The notes below the pieces were generated by a model. That model did not search any database, was not told the DNA's origin, and worked only from the letters and a program-made list of their open reading frames with translations. Positions 46,143 through 54,914 of a stretch of 64,000 bases of DNA are shown one piece after another; positions within the stretch are counted from its first letter, which is position 1, and each line of letters begins with the position of its first letter. The stretch is from an uncultured Aquimarina sp. (lineage in GTDB: Bacteria; Bacteroidota; Bacteroidia; Flavobacteriales; Flavobacteriaceae), in NCBI GenBank assembly GCA_947492105.1, contig CANLMN010000013.1:47232-111231 (forward strand). Reading direction: 5' to 3'. The position numbers were made by a program, and so were the translations under genes.

Positions 46143-46938
46143 CATATTCAACTCTTCCATATATCTATTCCTATTAAATCAAAAATATAGAATCCTTGGA
46201 TTCCTCATAGTCTATTGTACATTTGGAATACTTCTTAATTTTCAAAATGAATTAGTCCTAAAGCTATTTCCAAAAAAAATTTGGATTCATCGTGTTAATT
46301 CTATTGAAAAATTAAACGAGGTTCACAAAAAGTTCACTGGTATTGAACTTGATATAGTATATAACATAAAGAGCCATTCTTTTGACGTTAATCATCCACC
46401 AACCCCATCCATCAATTTATCTTTGATAGAGTACCTCTCCGCAATAAAACCTCTTCCAAGAAATAAATTTTGGCTAGATTTCAAAAATTTATCTCAAGAA
46501 AATGCACTATTTTCATTGAAAAGACTCAATACATTATGTAAAAAATTACATCTTGATCCCGAGCAATTTATAGTAGAAGCAAAAACACCTAGTCACTTAA
46601 CCTCTTTTCGCAAAATTGGTTACAAAACCTCTTATTATCTACCTGATCAGATAAATCATCCCAACAACAATCTCTTGATTCATCAAATCAAAAGAATTAA
46701 CTCTGTGAATCCAACGGATTACATCTCTTCTGGCAGAAGAGATTACCACTTGATAAAAAAGGAATTCCCTGATCAAAAAATTCTCACTTGGTCTTTTAAT
46801 TATTCCGAAAGAAAAAGTATCGCCCCCTATCAACTACTCCGTAAAACAAGAACTCTCTATAGTAAATTAAAAATTTTAAGCGATGACAATGTCATTATTG
46901 TTTTATTTGGATATAAAGCGAAAAAAGGAAATAGATAA
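46126..46938 (+). CDS. Membrane-anchored FAM151/GDPD-like protein
   Basis: A 270-residue protein from the ATG at 46126 (MSTKNN); the frame is open upstream inside the preceding gene. One transmembrane helix (about 21-40, YRILGFLIVYCTFGILLNF) precedes a TIM-barrel-like domain. Its pattern IHRVNS (His55), GIELDIVYN (Glu74, Asp76), FDVNHPP (His90) and FWLDFKNL (Asp118, Lys120) resembles the FAM151/menorin relatives of glycerophosphodiester phosphodiesterases. The assignment is by motif, not search. It overlaps the phosphoethanolamine-transferase-like gene by 17 bases, so it probably acts on the same lipid or its by-product at the membrane surface. Confidence 0.6.
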   Translation: MSTKNNIFNSSIYLFLLNQKYRILGFLIVYCTFGILLNFQNELVLKLFPKKIWIHRVNSIEKLNEVHKKFTGIELDIVYNIKSHSFDVNHPPTPSINLSLIEYLSAIKPLPRNKFWLDFKNLSQENALFSLKRLNTLCKKLHLDPEQFIVEAKTPSHLTSFRKIGYKTSYYLPDQINHPNNNLLIHQIKRINSVNPTDYISSGRRDYHLIKKEFPDQKILTWSFNYSERKSIAPYQLLRKTRTLYSKLKILSDDNVIIVLFGYKAKKGNR

Positions 46939-46964
46939 TCAAATCTATAATATTACCAAAGTGA

Positions 46965-47119
46965 TTCAAAATGTCATTGTAGGTCAAAATAATTAAACTA
47001 TTTTTTGCTAGTTTGAACGATAAAATTTAAGCATAACAATGGCTACGATTTACTTTTCTGGTGAAAAAATAATAGAAAAAGAAACTAATTACGAGCCTGT
47101 AATTAGTTTTTTGGATGAC
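46965..47119 (+). repeat. Interspersed repeat family B, full-length copy B7
   Basis: AAAATGTCATTGTAGGTCAA, ACTATTTTTTGCTAGTTTGA, AATGGCTACGATTTACTTTT, AAAAAATAATAGAAAAAGAA, GCCTGTAATTAGTTTTTTGG. It occupies the space between two convergent genes. Confidence 0.75.
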
Positions 47120-47128
47120 ATAACATTA

Positions 47129-49117
47129 TTAATACTCCAATAATTCCAATAATACTTTTGCAAACTTAGAGTTGGCAAGATATTGTTTTTCTAGATCGGT
47201 ATTAAAAGGTATCGGAGTTTCCATACTGAAAACTCGGCGGATCGGTGCATCTAGATACTCAAAACAATTTTCTGTGAGTAACGCAGAAATTTCGGCTGCT
47301 ACGCCTCCAAACGCATTATCTTCTTGTAAAATCACAACTTTTCCTGTTTTTTTGACAGAATCAAACAACAGTTCTTTATCGAGGGGCTGTAGTGTGCGTA
47401 GATCAATCAAATCTGCAGAAATATCCACATGCTCCTTCAAGGTCTCCAAGGCCCAATGCACTCCTAATCCGTAACTAATAATAGTAACTTCTGTTCCCTT
47501 TTTTAGCAGATTTGCTTTGCCAAAAGGAAGCGTAAAATACTCTTTAGAAACCTCTTCGCGAATGGTCCGATACAATGCCTTATGTTCAAAAAACAAAACA
47601 GGATTTGGATCTTCAATCGCCATTGCTAATAAGCCCTTGGCATCTTCTGGAAATGCGGGATAAAGAACCTTAAGCCCCGGAACTTTGGTAAACCAAGCTT
47701 CATTTGTTTGACTATGAAATGGTCCTGCTCCTACGCTACCTCCACAGGGCATTCTAATGACAACATCGGCTTGCTGCCCCCACCGATAATGAGATTTTGC
47801 GAGCAAATTGACTATTGGATTAAAACCCGAAGAGGCAAAGTCTGCAAACTGCATTTCTACAATTGCTTTTTGCCCATTAATGCTGAGCCCCATAGCCGTT
47901 TCCACAATTCCAGATTCACATATCGGCGTATTGCGAATACGATCTTTGCCAAACTGCTCTAGAAAACCCTCAGTAATCTTAAAAACTCCTCCATACTCTG
48001 CTATATCCTGCCCCATCAACACCAAATCTGGATGGCGTTGCATTGCCTGATACAAACCTTGCGAAATCGCATCTATAAATCGAAGTGATTCTTTTTGAAC
48101 TGATGGCAAAATTGGTTGTGCTGTATATGGTTTGTAGATCGCATTGGATTCTGTCTTTTCATTTGGAATAATTGCTTCTTCTTGCTGAACCAACTCCCAT
48201 TGTTGTTCTATCTCCTGCTTGATTTGATTCTGGTGTTGCTCTGCTTTCTCTTTGGTCAAAAAACCTAACTCTTGTAACCATTTTTCGTACGAATCCAAAG
48301 GGTCTTTTGCCTTCCAATACGTTAGCAAATCATTTGGCACATACTTTGTGCCACTAGATTCCTCATGTCCTCGCATCCGAAATGTCTTGAATTCTATCAA
48401 CACGGGTCTTGGCTTTTTACGAATGCTATCGGTTATTTCTCGAACTTTGGTATACACTTCCAAAATATTATTTCCATCAATGATATGTGACGCTATCCCA
48501 TAGCCTTTTCCCCGATCTGCTAGATGTTCACAATGATACTGTTCACGAGTCGGTGTAGAAAGACCGTATCCATTATTTTCGATACAAAAAAGCACAGGTA
48601 ATTGCCATACAGAAGCAATGTTCAAGGCTTCATGAAAGTCGCCTTCGCTCGTACCTCCTTCTCCAGTAAAAACAGTGGTCACCTTGAATCGTTTATTTAT
48701 TTTGTCCCCTAGAGCGATACCACATGCAACCCCTAATTGTGGACCCAAATGCGAAATCATTCCTATAATCTTATATTCTTGAGTGCCGAAATGAAAAGAG
48801 CGATCTCGACCTTGTGTAAACCCACTTGCCTTGCCTTGCCATTGTCCAAAAAGTCGTTGCAACGGAATATTTCGTCCTATAAAGACTCCCAAATTACGAT
48901 GCATTGGCAAAATATACTCCTCGGGCATCATACTTACCGTAATACCTGCAGCAATTGCTTCTTGTCCTATACCACTGAACCACTTAGAAATTTTTCCTTG
49001 CCTTAATAAAATCAACATTTTTTCCTCGACCATCCGAGGTTTGAGCATGGCATAGTAGAGTTTTACTAAAATAGCTGCATCTAAATCTTTTTGATCGTAA
49101 TGAAATCCTGAATTCAT
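47129..49117 (-). CDS. 2-oxoacid dehydrogenase E1 component, fused alpha-beta subunits
   Basis: A 662-residue thiamine-diphosphate enzyme. The alpha half (about 1-330) has IGQEAIAAGI, the ThDP motif TGEGGTSEGDFHEAL...IENNGYGLSTP and the phosphorylation-loop-like MRGHEESSGTKYVP. The beta half (about 345-662) has DLVLMGQDIAEYGGVF, PICESGIVETAMGLSINGQK and VIISYGLGVHWALE. It resembles the branched-chain/acetoin E1 group and needs lipoylated E2 (lipA is at 37266). Fusion of the subunits is common in Bacteroidota. No E2 or E3 gene is adjacent. Confidence 0.93.
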   Translation of the reverse strand: MNSGFHYDQKDLDAAILVKLYYAMLKPRMVEEKMLILLRQGKISKWFSGIGQEAIAAGITVSMMPEEYILPMHRNLGVFIGRNIPLQRLFGQWQGKASGFTQGRDRSFHFGTQEYKIIGMISHLGPQLGVACGIALGDKINKRFKVTTVFTGEGGTSEGDFHEALNIASVWQLPVLFCIENNGYGLSTPTREQYHCEHLADRGKGYGIASHIIDGNNILEVYTKVREITDSIRKKPRPVLIEFKTFRMRGHEESSGTKYVPNDLLTYWKAKDPLDSYEKWLQELGFLTKEKAEQHQNQIKQEIEQQWELVQQEEAIIPNEKTESNAIYKPYTAQPILPSVQKESLRFIDAISQGLYQAMQRHPDLVLMGQDIAEYGGVFKITEGFLEQFGKDRIRNTPICESGIVETAMGLSINGQKAIVEMQFADFASSGFNPIVNLLAKSHYRWGQQADVVIRMPCGGSVGAGPFHSQTNEAWFTKVPGLKVLYPAFPEDAKGLLAMAIEDPNPVLFFEHKALYRTIREEVSKEYFTLPFGKANLLKKGTEVTIISYGLGVHWALETLKEHVDISADLIDLRTLQPLDKELLFDSVKKTGKVVILQEDNAFGGVAAEISALLTENCFEYLDAPIRRVFSMETPIPFNTDLEKQYLANSKFAKVLLELLEY

Positions 49118-49265
49118 GAATCGTATAGTACTTTATCAATTACATGTACTAATGTAGGGATTTTCATGATCATCACTATATCTAGAGTTGGTATTAGTAA
49201 AACTATAACGATCGTTCTTTGTAAGAAGATATCAAAATTAATTCTCACAGACTATAAACTAGTCA

Positions 49266-50459
49266 TCAAACAAATCCTAGCTTATCAAAATCCCCATTGA
49301 GAATTGTTGTATCATTTACCATTAACCAATTATTAAGAATAGTTGCGTAGACACTTCTAAAATCTACCGTATGAATAAGATCGCCATTTGCATCCAATTT
49401 TGATAGGTTTGGCACCTCATTATACACTCCCGCTTTTTTGAGTTTACCTCCTATTACAAACACATTGTTTGCAGTTCCATGATCGGTTCCATTACTTGCA
49501 TTTTGTTTGACACGACGTCCAAATTCTGAAAATGTCAAAATTAATGTATCGTCAAACCTATCATTCTGTTTAAGATCCGTAACCAAGGCTGCAATCCCTT
49601 CGGCATAGGTTGCCAAAAGTTTATCCTGACTCTTCAATTGATTTACATGGCTATCAAAACCACCCAAAGAACTATAATATACGCGTGTATCCAATCCAGA
49701 AACGATAAAATTGGCTATTGTTTTTAGATCTTTGGCAAAACCCGAATTAGGATATTGCATTTTTGTGTGATAAATTTTGGACTTTTCCTTTATATACGAA
49801 GCCGATGAGTACGTCTCGAGCATCGTTTTATAGAGATATCCCTGATTGCTTTCATGTAGTAATGCTGTATTTGCATTGGTCACTATATTCTTAAAAAATG
49901 GTTCTCTAGTATTATTAAATAATAAATTGGGGTTATCGACTGCGATACCATTCATTTTTTCTCCTTTTAGCGTAAGCGAAAGTCCCTTATCCACCTCTAT
50001 AGCTTGATAAGGATATTGACAATTTGCATCTAAATAGCGTCCTATCCAACCTGTTTTTAAATACTCGCCAGCACTACTTGCCGTATGCCATATATCAGAA
50101 CTACGAAAATGCGATCTATTAGGGTTTGGGTATCCAACATTATTAATCAAACATAATTCTCCTTGGTCATAGAGCTTTGCTAGAGCTTTCAAATTGTCAT
50201 TAAAAGCCAAATTATCCTGAATACGTATTGTAGCTTCTCTAGACTTAGCAATATTGGGACGTAAGCGATGATAGATATCATTTCCTACTGGCACTATTGT
50301 ATTAAGTCCATCGTTACCTCCTGATAATTGAATGATAACAATATTTTTATATCCCGACAAATTTTGCGGGTTGAGCATTTCCATCCCTTTGAGAAAAGAA
50401 GGAACCAGTGCCATTCCTGACGCCAATATTGATGACTTTAAAAAATCTCTCCGTTGCAT
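49266..50459 (-). CDS. DUF1501 family exported protein
   Basis: A 397-residue protein starting MQRRDFLKSSILASG, a twin-arginine-type export signal. The family signature is NIVIIQLSGGNDGLNTIVPV (about 38-57), followed by RSHFRSSDIWHTAS and LILTFSEFGRRVKQNASNGTDHG near the C terminus, as in the sulfatase-like DUF1501 fold. Function unknown. It follows the DUF1800 gene on the same strand, as in many bacteria, though a gap of 272 bases with a partial family A repeat separates them. Confidence 0.9.
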   Translation of the reverse strand: MQRRDFLKSSILASGMALVPSFLKGMEMLNPQNLSGYKNIVIIQLSGGNDGLNTIVPVGNDIYHRLRPNIAKSREATIRIQDNLAFNDNLKALAKLYDQGELCLINNVGYPNPNRSHFRSSDIWHTASSAGEYLKTGWIGRYLDANCQYPYQAIEVDKGLSLTLKGEKMNGIAVDNPNLLFNNTREPFFKNIVTNANTALLHESNQGYLYKTMLETYSSASYIKEKSKIYHTKMQYPNSGFAKDLKTIANFIVSGLDTRVYYSSLGGFDSHVNQLKSQDKLLATYAEGIAALVTDLKQNDRFDDTLILTFSEFGRRVKQNASNGTDHGTANNVFVIGGKLKKAGVYNEVPNLSKLDANGDLIHTVDFRSVYATILNNWLMVNDTTILNGDFDKLGFV

Positions 50460-50647
50460 CTTCTGTTTTTTTTGAAATTAAAACTATTATATACCTTTGT
50501 GATTTTATATGTATTCCTATTTGACTTTGAAATCTTATACTACTTTGGCTTTGCTTCTGGTATAGATAATCAACTTTAGCATATGATATTCCTATCTTTT
50601 ATCATTTGATCTTACGCATTTATTGACTGAAAAAGTCAATAAATTCT

Positions 50648-50675
50648 ACACTAAATTCAAACTACAAATGACATA
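50648..50675 (-). repeat. Partial end of repeat family A
   Basis: ACTAAATTCAAACTACAAAT matches the right end of family A (TAAATTCAAACAACAAATGG). It lies in the gap between the DUF1800 and DUF1501 genes, which otherwise shows nothing. Confidence 0.45.
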
Positions 50676-50731
50676 GCACCAATACAGCTATAATTCAAAG
50701 TCAAAAAGCACGCTACCAACCTCCTTATTCA

Positions 50732-52129
50732 TTAACAAAGCTGATATTCTGGCAAACTCAACAACTTGACTATAAAATTTTTGTGATCCAAGTGCACTGA
50801 TTCCTTGATAAGCTGTTGTGCAGTTATTGATAATTGAGGTTGGATAAAAAAGTTGGTCAATATTTCTTTATCCAAATCTTGGACCATTACCAAAACAACC
50901 TGCCAATCCACAGAGGCATCTACTTGTTTCTGTATACCGTATTTTTTTGCTTTTGAATTTTGTCCTTGCATCATTATATTCTCTGGCATATCTTCTTTTA
51001 ATGAAGTATCAATCATACCACCATTCAAAATCACCGAAGATAGTTTGAGACGAATCATCAATGTAGAATTATCAATCCAATGCGTCCCCCCAAGCCACCC
51101 AGCTACGTTTGGCGGATAGAATAACATTTGATTTAGTTGTCGTTGCAAATATATAAGCACCTTTGATTTGTTGAAATGAACATCAAACTGCCTACTAAGC
51201 CCTGTAATTAAATCTACAGGTGATTTGATCTTGACACCTATATGTTGTTTGTCATAAAACCAATCACTCATAAAAACAGACTCCAACCATGTTTTGATAT
51301 TATAACCCGAAGAATAAAAAGCATTGGCCATACTCTTTACGTGTTCAGGATTTGGAGTGTCATTGACCAAGTACTTATAAAGTTTAATCGACAAATAATG
51401 TGCCGTTTGCTTCTCCTTGAGTAGTAGTTTAATCACTGCTTCTCCATCAAAATTACCCGTGCTCCCTAATATTGTTTTGTTATCAAAATCATGGTGTTTT
51501 TCTTTAAAAACAAACTGTCCTTGCTTATTAAATCCCCAACCAGTAAATGCTCTTGCTGCTTCTTTGATATCTTTTTCGGTATACCCATTGTCACGCCCCA
51601 AGGTAAAAAGTTCCATCACCTCTCTAGCAAAATTTTCATTGGGCTGTCCTTTCCGGTTCTGTTTGGCATTGAGAAAGCGTAACATCGCAGGGGTCTTGGA
51701 CACTTCTAATAGTAGTTCTCCAAAATTCCCCAAAGCATTTTTCCTAATCCGATTGTGCAGATCTTTCATATAAGTAGCATGACGCATCCTGACAGAAAAA
51801 TGATTTTGGAAAAATAAAGTCATCCGCTCTCGAAGCACTCCTTCTGTGGTTTTCATTTGCATGAACCAAAGCTGATTGAGTTCCAATAATTTTTCATTAT
51901 GCAATTTTTGAATAGTGTTTTTCTCTACCTTGGACATTTTCTTGTCTCCTTTTTCTAACATTTTCAAGTCCAACTCTAGCAACTGCTCATTTGTGCTTTT
52001 TGCAAAAATATGTGCTACGATTTTTTGTTTGGAAAGCCCCCTCATTTTAATTAATTCGTGGTAAGTAATACCAAAACCTGCCCTCCAATAGAGGTGTTGA
52101 ATCTCTTTATCTGTAAGTACTCTTTTCAT
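50732..52129 (-). CDS. DUF1800 family protein
   Basis: A 465-residue protein from the ATG at 52129 (MKRVLTDKEIQHLYWRAGFG), where the family usually starts; an upstream frame extends to 52195 with a hydrophobic stretch that could be an alternative signal. Family blocks: MTLFFQNHFSVR, NENFAREVMELFTLGRDNGYTEKDIKEAARAFTGW, HDFDNKTILG and the C-terminal FYPPNVAGWLGGTHWID. DUF1800 proteins are large and helical, function unknown, almost always linked with DUF1501. Upstream partner in a probable two-gene unit. Confidence 0.9.
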   Translation of the reverse strand: MKRVLTDKEIQHLYWRAGFGITYHELIKMRGLSKQKIVAHIFAKSTNEQLLELDLKMLEKGDKKMSKVEKNTIQKLHNEKLLELNQLWFMQMKTTEGVLRERMTLFFQNHFSVRMRHATYMKDLHNRIRKNALGNFGELLLEVSKTPAMLRFLNAKQNRKGQPNENFAREVMELFTLGRDNGYTEKDIKEAARAFTGWGFNKQGQFVFKEKHHDFDNKTILGSTGNFDGEAVIKLLLKEKQTAHYLSIKLYKYLVNDTPNPEHVKSMANAFYSSGYNIKTWLESVFMSDWFYDKQHIGVKIKSPVDLITGLSRQFDVHFNKSKVLIYLQRQLNQMLFYPPNVAGWLGGTHWIDNSTLMIRLKLSSVILNGGMIDTSLKEDMPENIMMQGQNSKAKKYGIQKQVDASVDWQVVLVMVQDLDKEILTNFFIQPQLSITAQQLIKESVHLDHKNFIVKLLSLPEYQLC

Positions 52130-52192
52130 ACACAAACACTTAATTATACAACTTAGAAAAACTGTTATTCCTATCACTATTCTCGCTAAAAT

Positions 52193-52351
52193 CATTCAAA
52201 AAATAACTGAAGGCTCATAATTAGCTTCTTTTTCTACTATTTTTTCACCAAGAAAATTAAACCGTAGCAACGGCTATACTTAAATTTTATCGTTCTAACT
52301 AGCGAAAAATAGTTCAATTATTTTGGCCTACAACTACATTTTACTGGTATA
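52193..52351 (-). repeat. Interspersed repeat family B, full-length copy B8
   Basis: The most complete copy, reverse orientation: AAAAAATAACTGAAGGCTCA, AGCTTCTTTTTCTACTATTT, AAACCGTAGCAACGGCTATA, CGTTCTAACTAGCGAAAAAT, GGCCTACAACTACATTTTAC. The remaining part of the gap 52130-52454 (about 52352-52454) shows nothing certain. Confidence 0.78.
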
Positions 52352-52454
52352 ACTCTTATCGTTGAGACTTAGCAAAAAATCGTTCCAAATTATTTTGATT
52401 AAAAAACATTTTGGGAACTACACTACAATTAAGACGCTCTTAATAGAAAATGGT

Positions 52455-53978
52455 TTAATCCCCATGTACTTTATTTTGCAGATATTTCATAAGCCTTTCT
52501 ATTTTTTCTACGATCATGCTCATTTCTTCTTCGGTATGAGAGGCAAAACCAAATCGAATTCCGTTATGTCCAGCTTTTATGGCATCATAGCGTCTCCAAT
52601 CCGGAAATTGCAATCCATGTTGTAGTGCTATAGCTGTGACTGTATCCCAATGATACTTTTTGTTTAGAAGCAACCATATAGCCATTCCTCCTTCTGGAAT
52701 TTGAAAAGTAAAATAGGAAGACAATTTTTTTTCTAATAAAGTACAGCAAAAATCCCTACGTTTTTTATAGATTCTAAGTGCTTTTTTTGTGTGCCTATAA
52801 ACATCTCCATTTTTGATCATATGTGCCATAGACAATTCCAGCAATGGATCTCCTTGTCGATCAATAACAGCTCGTAATCTTGCAGCTGCATCAATAAAAT
52901 CTTTGGGAGCGACCAAATACCCAATGCGAATAGCTGGTGCTACAATTTTGCACAGTGCTCCTGTATAAACCACATTATTATTTATATCATAACTCGCCAA
53001 AGGTAAAATTGGTGCATTGTCATAATGAAAGTCATAATCATAATCATCCTCTATAATTGCAAAACTATGTTCTTTTGCTAAAGCTAAAAGTTCTAATCTC
53101 CTTTGAGCGGACATTGTAACAGTTGTTGGGTGATGGTGGTGAGAGGTAACATAAACTGCATTGATAGTTCTGGATTGACAAATAGTGGCTAACTGGCTCA
53201 CTACAATACCTTGTTCATCAACCGCTACTCGGAGAAGTTGAGCTCCCGCCTCGATACAGGTATGATCCATTGTAATATAATTTGTAGTTCCTATTGCTAT
53301 GCAACTCCCCTCTTGCAATAATAACTGCGCGGCCAAATACATCCCCATCTGACTACCTCGGGTAATCAGAATATTATCTATACTACTATCCAACCCTCTG
53401 GTCTCATTGAGATATACCACTAGTGCTTCTCGCAAATCCTTGTTCCCATATAACGATCCATACGACAAGTGTTTGCGATTATAGGATCTGGCGACCAGAT
53501 TACGATAGGTTTTTGCCAATGTATCAATCGGAGCTAAACGATTATCAGGAACACCTTCATCCAAAAATAACACCTGTGCATTTTCTACCACATCTTTTCT
53601 ACTCAAATGTGGTCGTTTGTAAAAAGAGAAACCTGAAAGTTCCTTGGCATTTGACATCTCATTCTTGGTAGTGACCAAAGAACGCTGGTTCGTAACAGGC
53701 AAATCCATGTGTACAAAAGTCCCCTTGGATGCTAGAACACCAATCCACCCTTGAGCCATTAGCTCCTCATAAGCCAATACAACAGTCGTCCTATGCACTT
53801 CCAAAATACTTGCCAAACTACGAGACCCCGGTAATTTGGTACCAGGCTGCAACATACCATTTTTGATCATTTGCATCAACTGCATACCTATTTGCATGTA
53901 TAATGCTTGTTTACTCTTTCTATCTAAACGGATACTCGTTTTATATGGAAGCATATCTGGACTACTTAATATCATCAA
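52455..53978 (-). CDS. MocR/PdxR-type GntR transcription regulator with aminotransferase domain
   Basis: A 507-residue protein. The winged helix-turn-helix (about 18-90) has ALYMQIGMQLMQMIKNGMLQ, GTKLPGSRSLASILEVHRTT and GWIGVLASKGTFVH. The rest (about 125-500) is a fold-type I aminotransferase-like domain with YGSLYGNKDLREAL, IIEDDYDYDFHY and the PLP-lysine region GALCKIVAPAIRIGYLV. Such regulators sense pyridoxal phosphate or amino compounds. It is divergent from a pyridoxamine-oxidase-like gene 72 bases away, the usual arrangement for control of its neighbour. Confidence 0.93.
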   Translation of the reverse strand: MMILSSPDMLPYKTSIRLDRKSKQALYMQIGMQLMQMIKNGMLQPGTKLPGSRSLASILEVHRTTVVLAYEELMAQGWIGVLASKGTFVHMDLPVTNQRSLVTTKNEMSNAKELSGFSFYKRPHLSRKDVVENAQVLFLDEGVPDNRLAPIDTLAKTYRNLVARSYNRKHLSYGSLYGNKDLREALVVYLNETRGLDSSIDNILITRGSQMGMYLAAQLLLQEGSCIAIGTTNYITMDHTCIEAGAQLLRVAVDEQGIVVSQLATICQSRTINAVYVTSHHHHPTTVTMSAQRRLELLALAKEHSFAIIEDDYDYDFHYDNAPILPLASYDINNNVVYTGALCKIVAPAIRIGYLVAPKDFIDAAARLRAVIDRQGDPLLELSMAHMIKNGDVYRHTKKALRIYKKRRDFCCTLLEKKLSSYFTFQIPEGGMAIWLLLNKKYHWDTVTAIALQHGLQFPDWRRYDAIKAGHNGIRFGFASHTEEEMSMIVEKIERLMKYLQNKVHGD

Positions 53979-54050
53979 ACTGGATCATTACAACAGTCCA
54001 CTAAGCTAGTATTTTTGTTGGAGACTCATCCTTAAAAAAGAATTTAAAAA

Positions 54051-54710
54051 ATGGAAAACTATTCAAAATCTGCACTTAATCATGTAAAAAGAGGCCCAAA
54101 AAGAGCCTCGTATGATGTAAAAGAAATACAGCGTATCCTAGATGCTACTTTTATGTGTACTGTCGGTTATGTTTGGGAAGGAAAGGCCATTGTTATCCCT
54201 ACGGCTTATGTTCGAATTGAAAATGAAATTTTCCTACACGGTTCCTTAAAAAATCGAATGATGCTTGCGCTATTAGAAGCGGGAAAAGGGAGTATTTCTG
54301 TAACACATCTAGATGGATTAGTGCTGGCACGATCTGCTTTTCATCATTCTGTGAACTATAGATCAGTTAATGTTTTTGGGCAAGTACGTTTGGTAACAGA
54401 TCCGGATGAAAAAATGAATGCCTTAAAAGTTTTTACGAATCATATTGTACCAGGGCGATGGGAGGATGTCCGTCCACCAAACAAAAAAGAATTTGAATCC
54501 ACCTTACTTATTGCAATGCAGATGGACACAGCCTCTGCAAAAATCAGATCCGAGGGAGTTAATGATGAAAAATCAGATCATGATGGCCCATTTTGGGCTG
54601 GCATTGTCCCTTTGCGTACGGTAGCAGGCACTCCACAAAGTGACTCATTATTGAATGATCGTATGCAAATACCTACATCCGTATTAGACTATGTATCTAC
54701 GATGCAATAG
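54051..54710 (+). CDS. Pyridoxamine 5'-phosphate oxidase family flavoprotein
   Basis: A 219-residue protein of the FMN-binding split barrel (PNPOx-like) class: ATFMCTVGYVWEGKAIVIPT, EIFLHGSLKNRMMLALLEAG, FHHSVNYRSVNVFGQVRLV and HIVPGRWEDVRPPNKKE. The HxSVNYRSV block is characteristic of the subgroup near MocR regulators. It may oxidise B6 vitamers or bind heme/flavin; true PdxH activity is not established. Divergent from the MocR gene; TATTTTTG at 54010-54017 matches the -7 promoter box without a clear -33 TTG. Confidence 0.88.
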   Translation: MENYSKSALNHVKRGPKRASYDVKEIQRILDATFMCTVGYVWEGKAIVIPTAYVRIENEIFLHGSLKNRMMLALLEAGKGSISVTHLDGLVLARSAFHHSVNYRSVNVFGQVRLVTDPDEKMNALKVFTNHIVPGRWEDVRPPNKKEFESTLLIAMQMDTASAKIRSEGVNDEKSDHDGPFWAGIVPLRTVAGTPQSDSLLNDRMQIPTSVLDYVSTMQ

Positions 54711-54835
54711 TCATTGCTGTCGCTGTTAGCCTTTGATTTTACCCTAAGAAAACTATTTTTTTGTACTTTATTTTTCAAAAAAAATAAAAGCCTAGCTACT
54801 ATATGCTCTAACATTCCTAAAAATTATTCAATAAC

Positions 54836-54869
54836 AAAACCCTGTATCGATCTAAATAGATACAGGGTT
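54836..54869 (-). terminator. Terminator of the first metalloprotease gene
   Basis: AACCCTGTATC (54838-54848) pairs with GATACAGGGTT (54859-54869). Read on the minus strand the hairpin is followed by TTGTTATTG, about 46 bases after the stop codon at 54915. Confidence 0.7.
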
Positions 54870-54914
54870 ACAAGCATTTTTTTGCCTTATGTGCTACAAC
54901 ATGAAGTGCACAAT

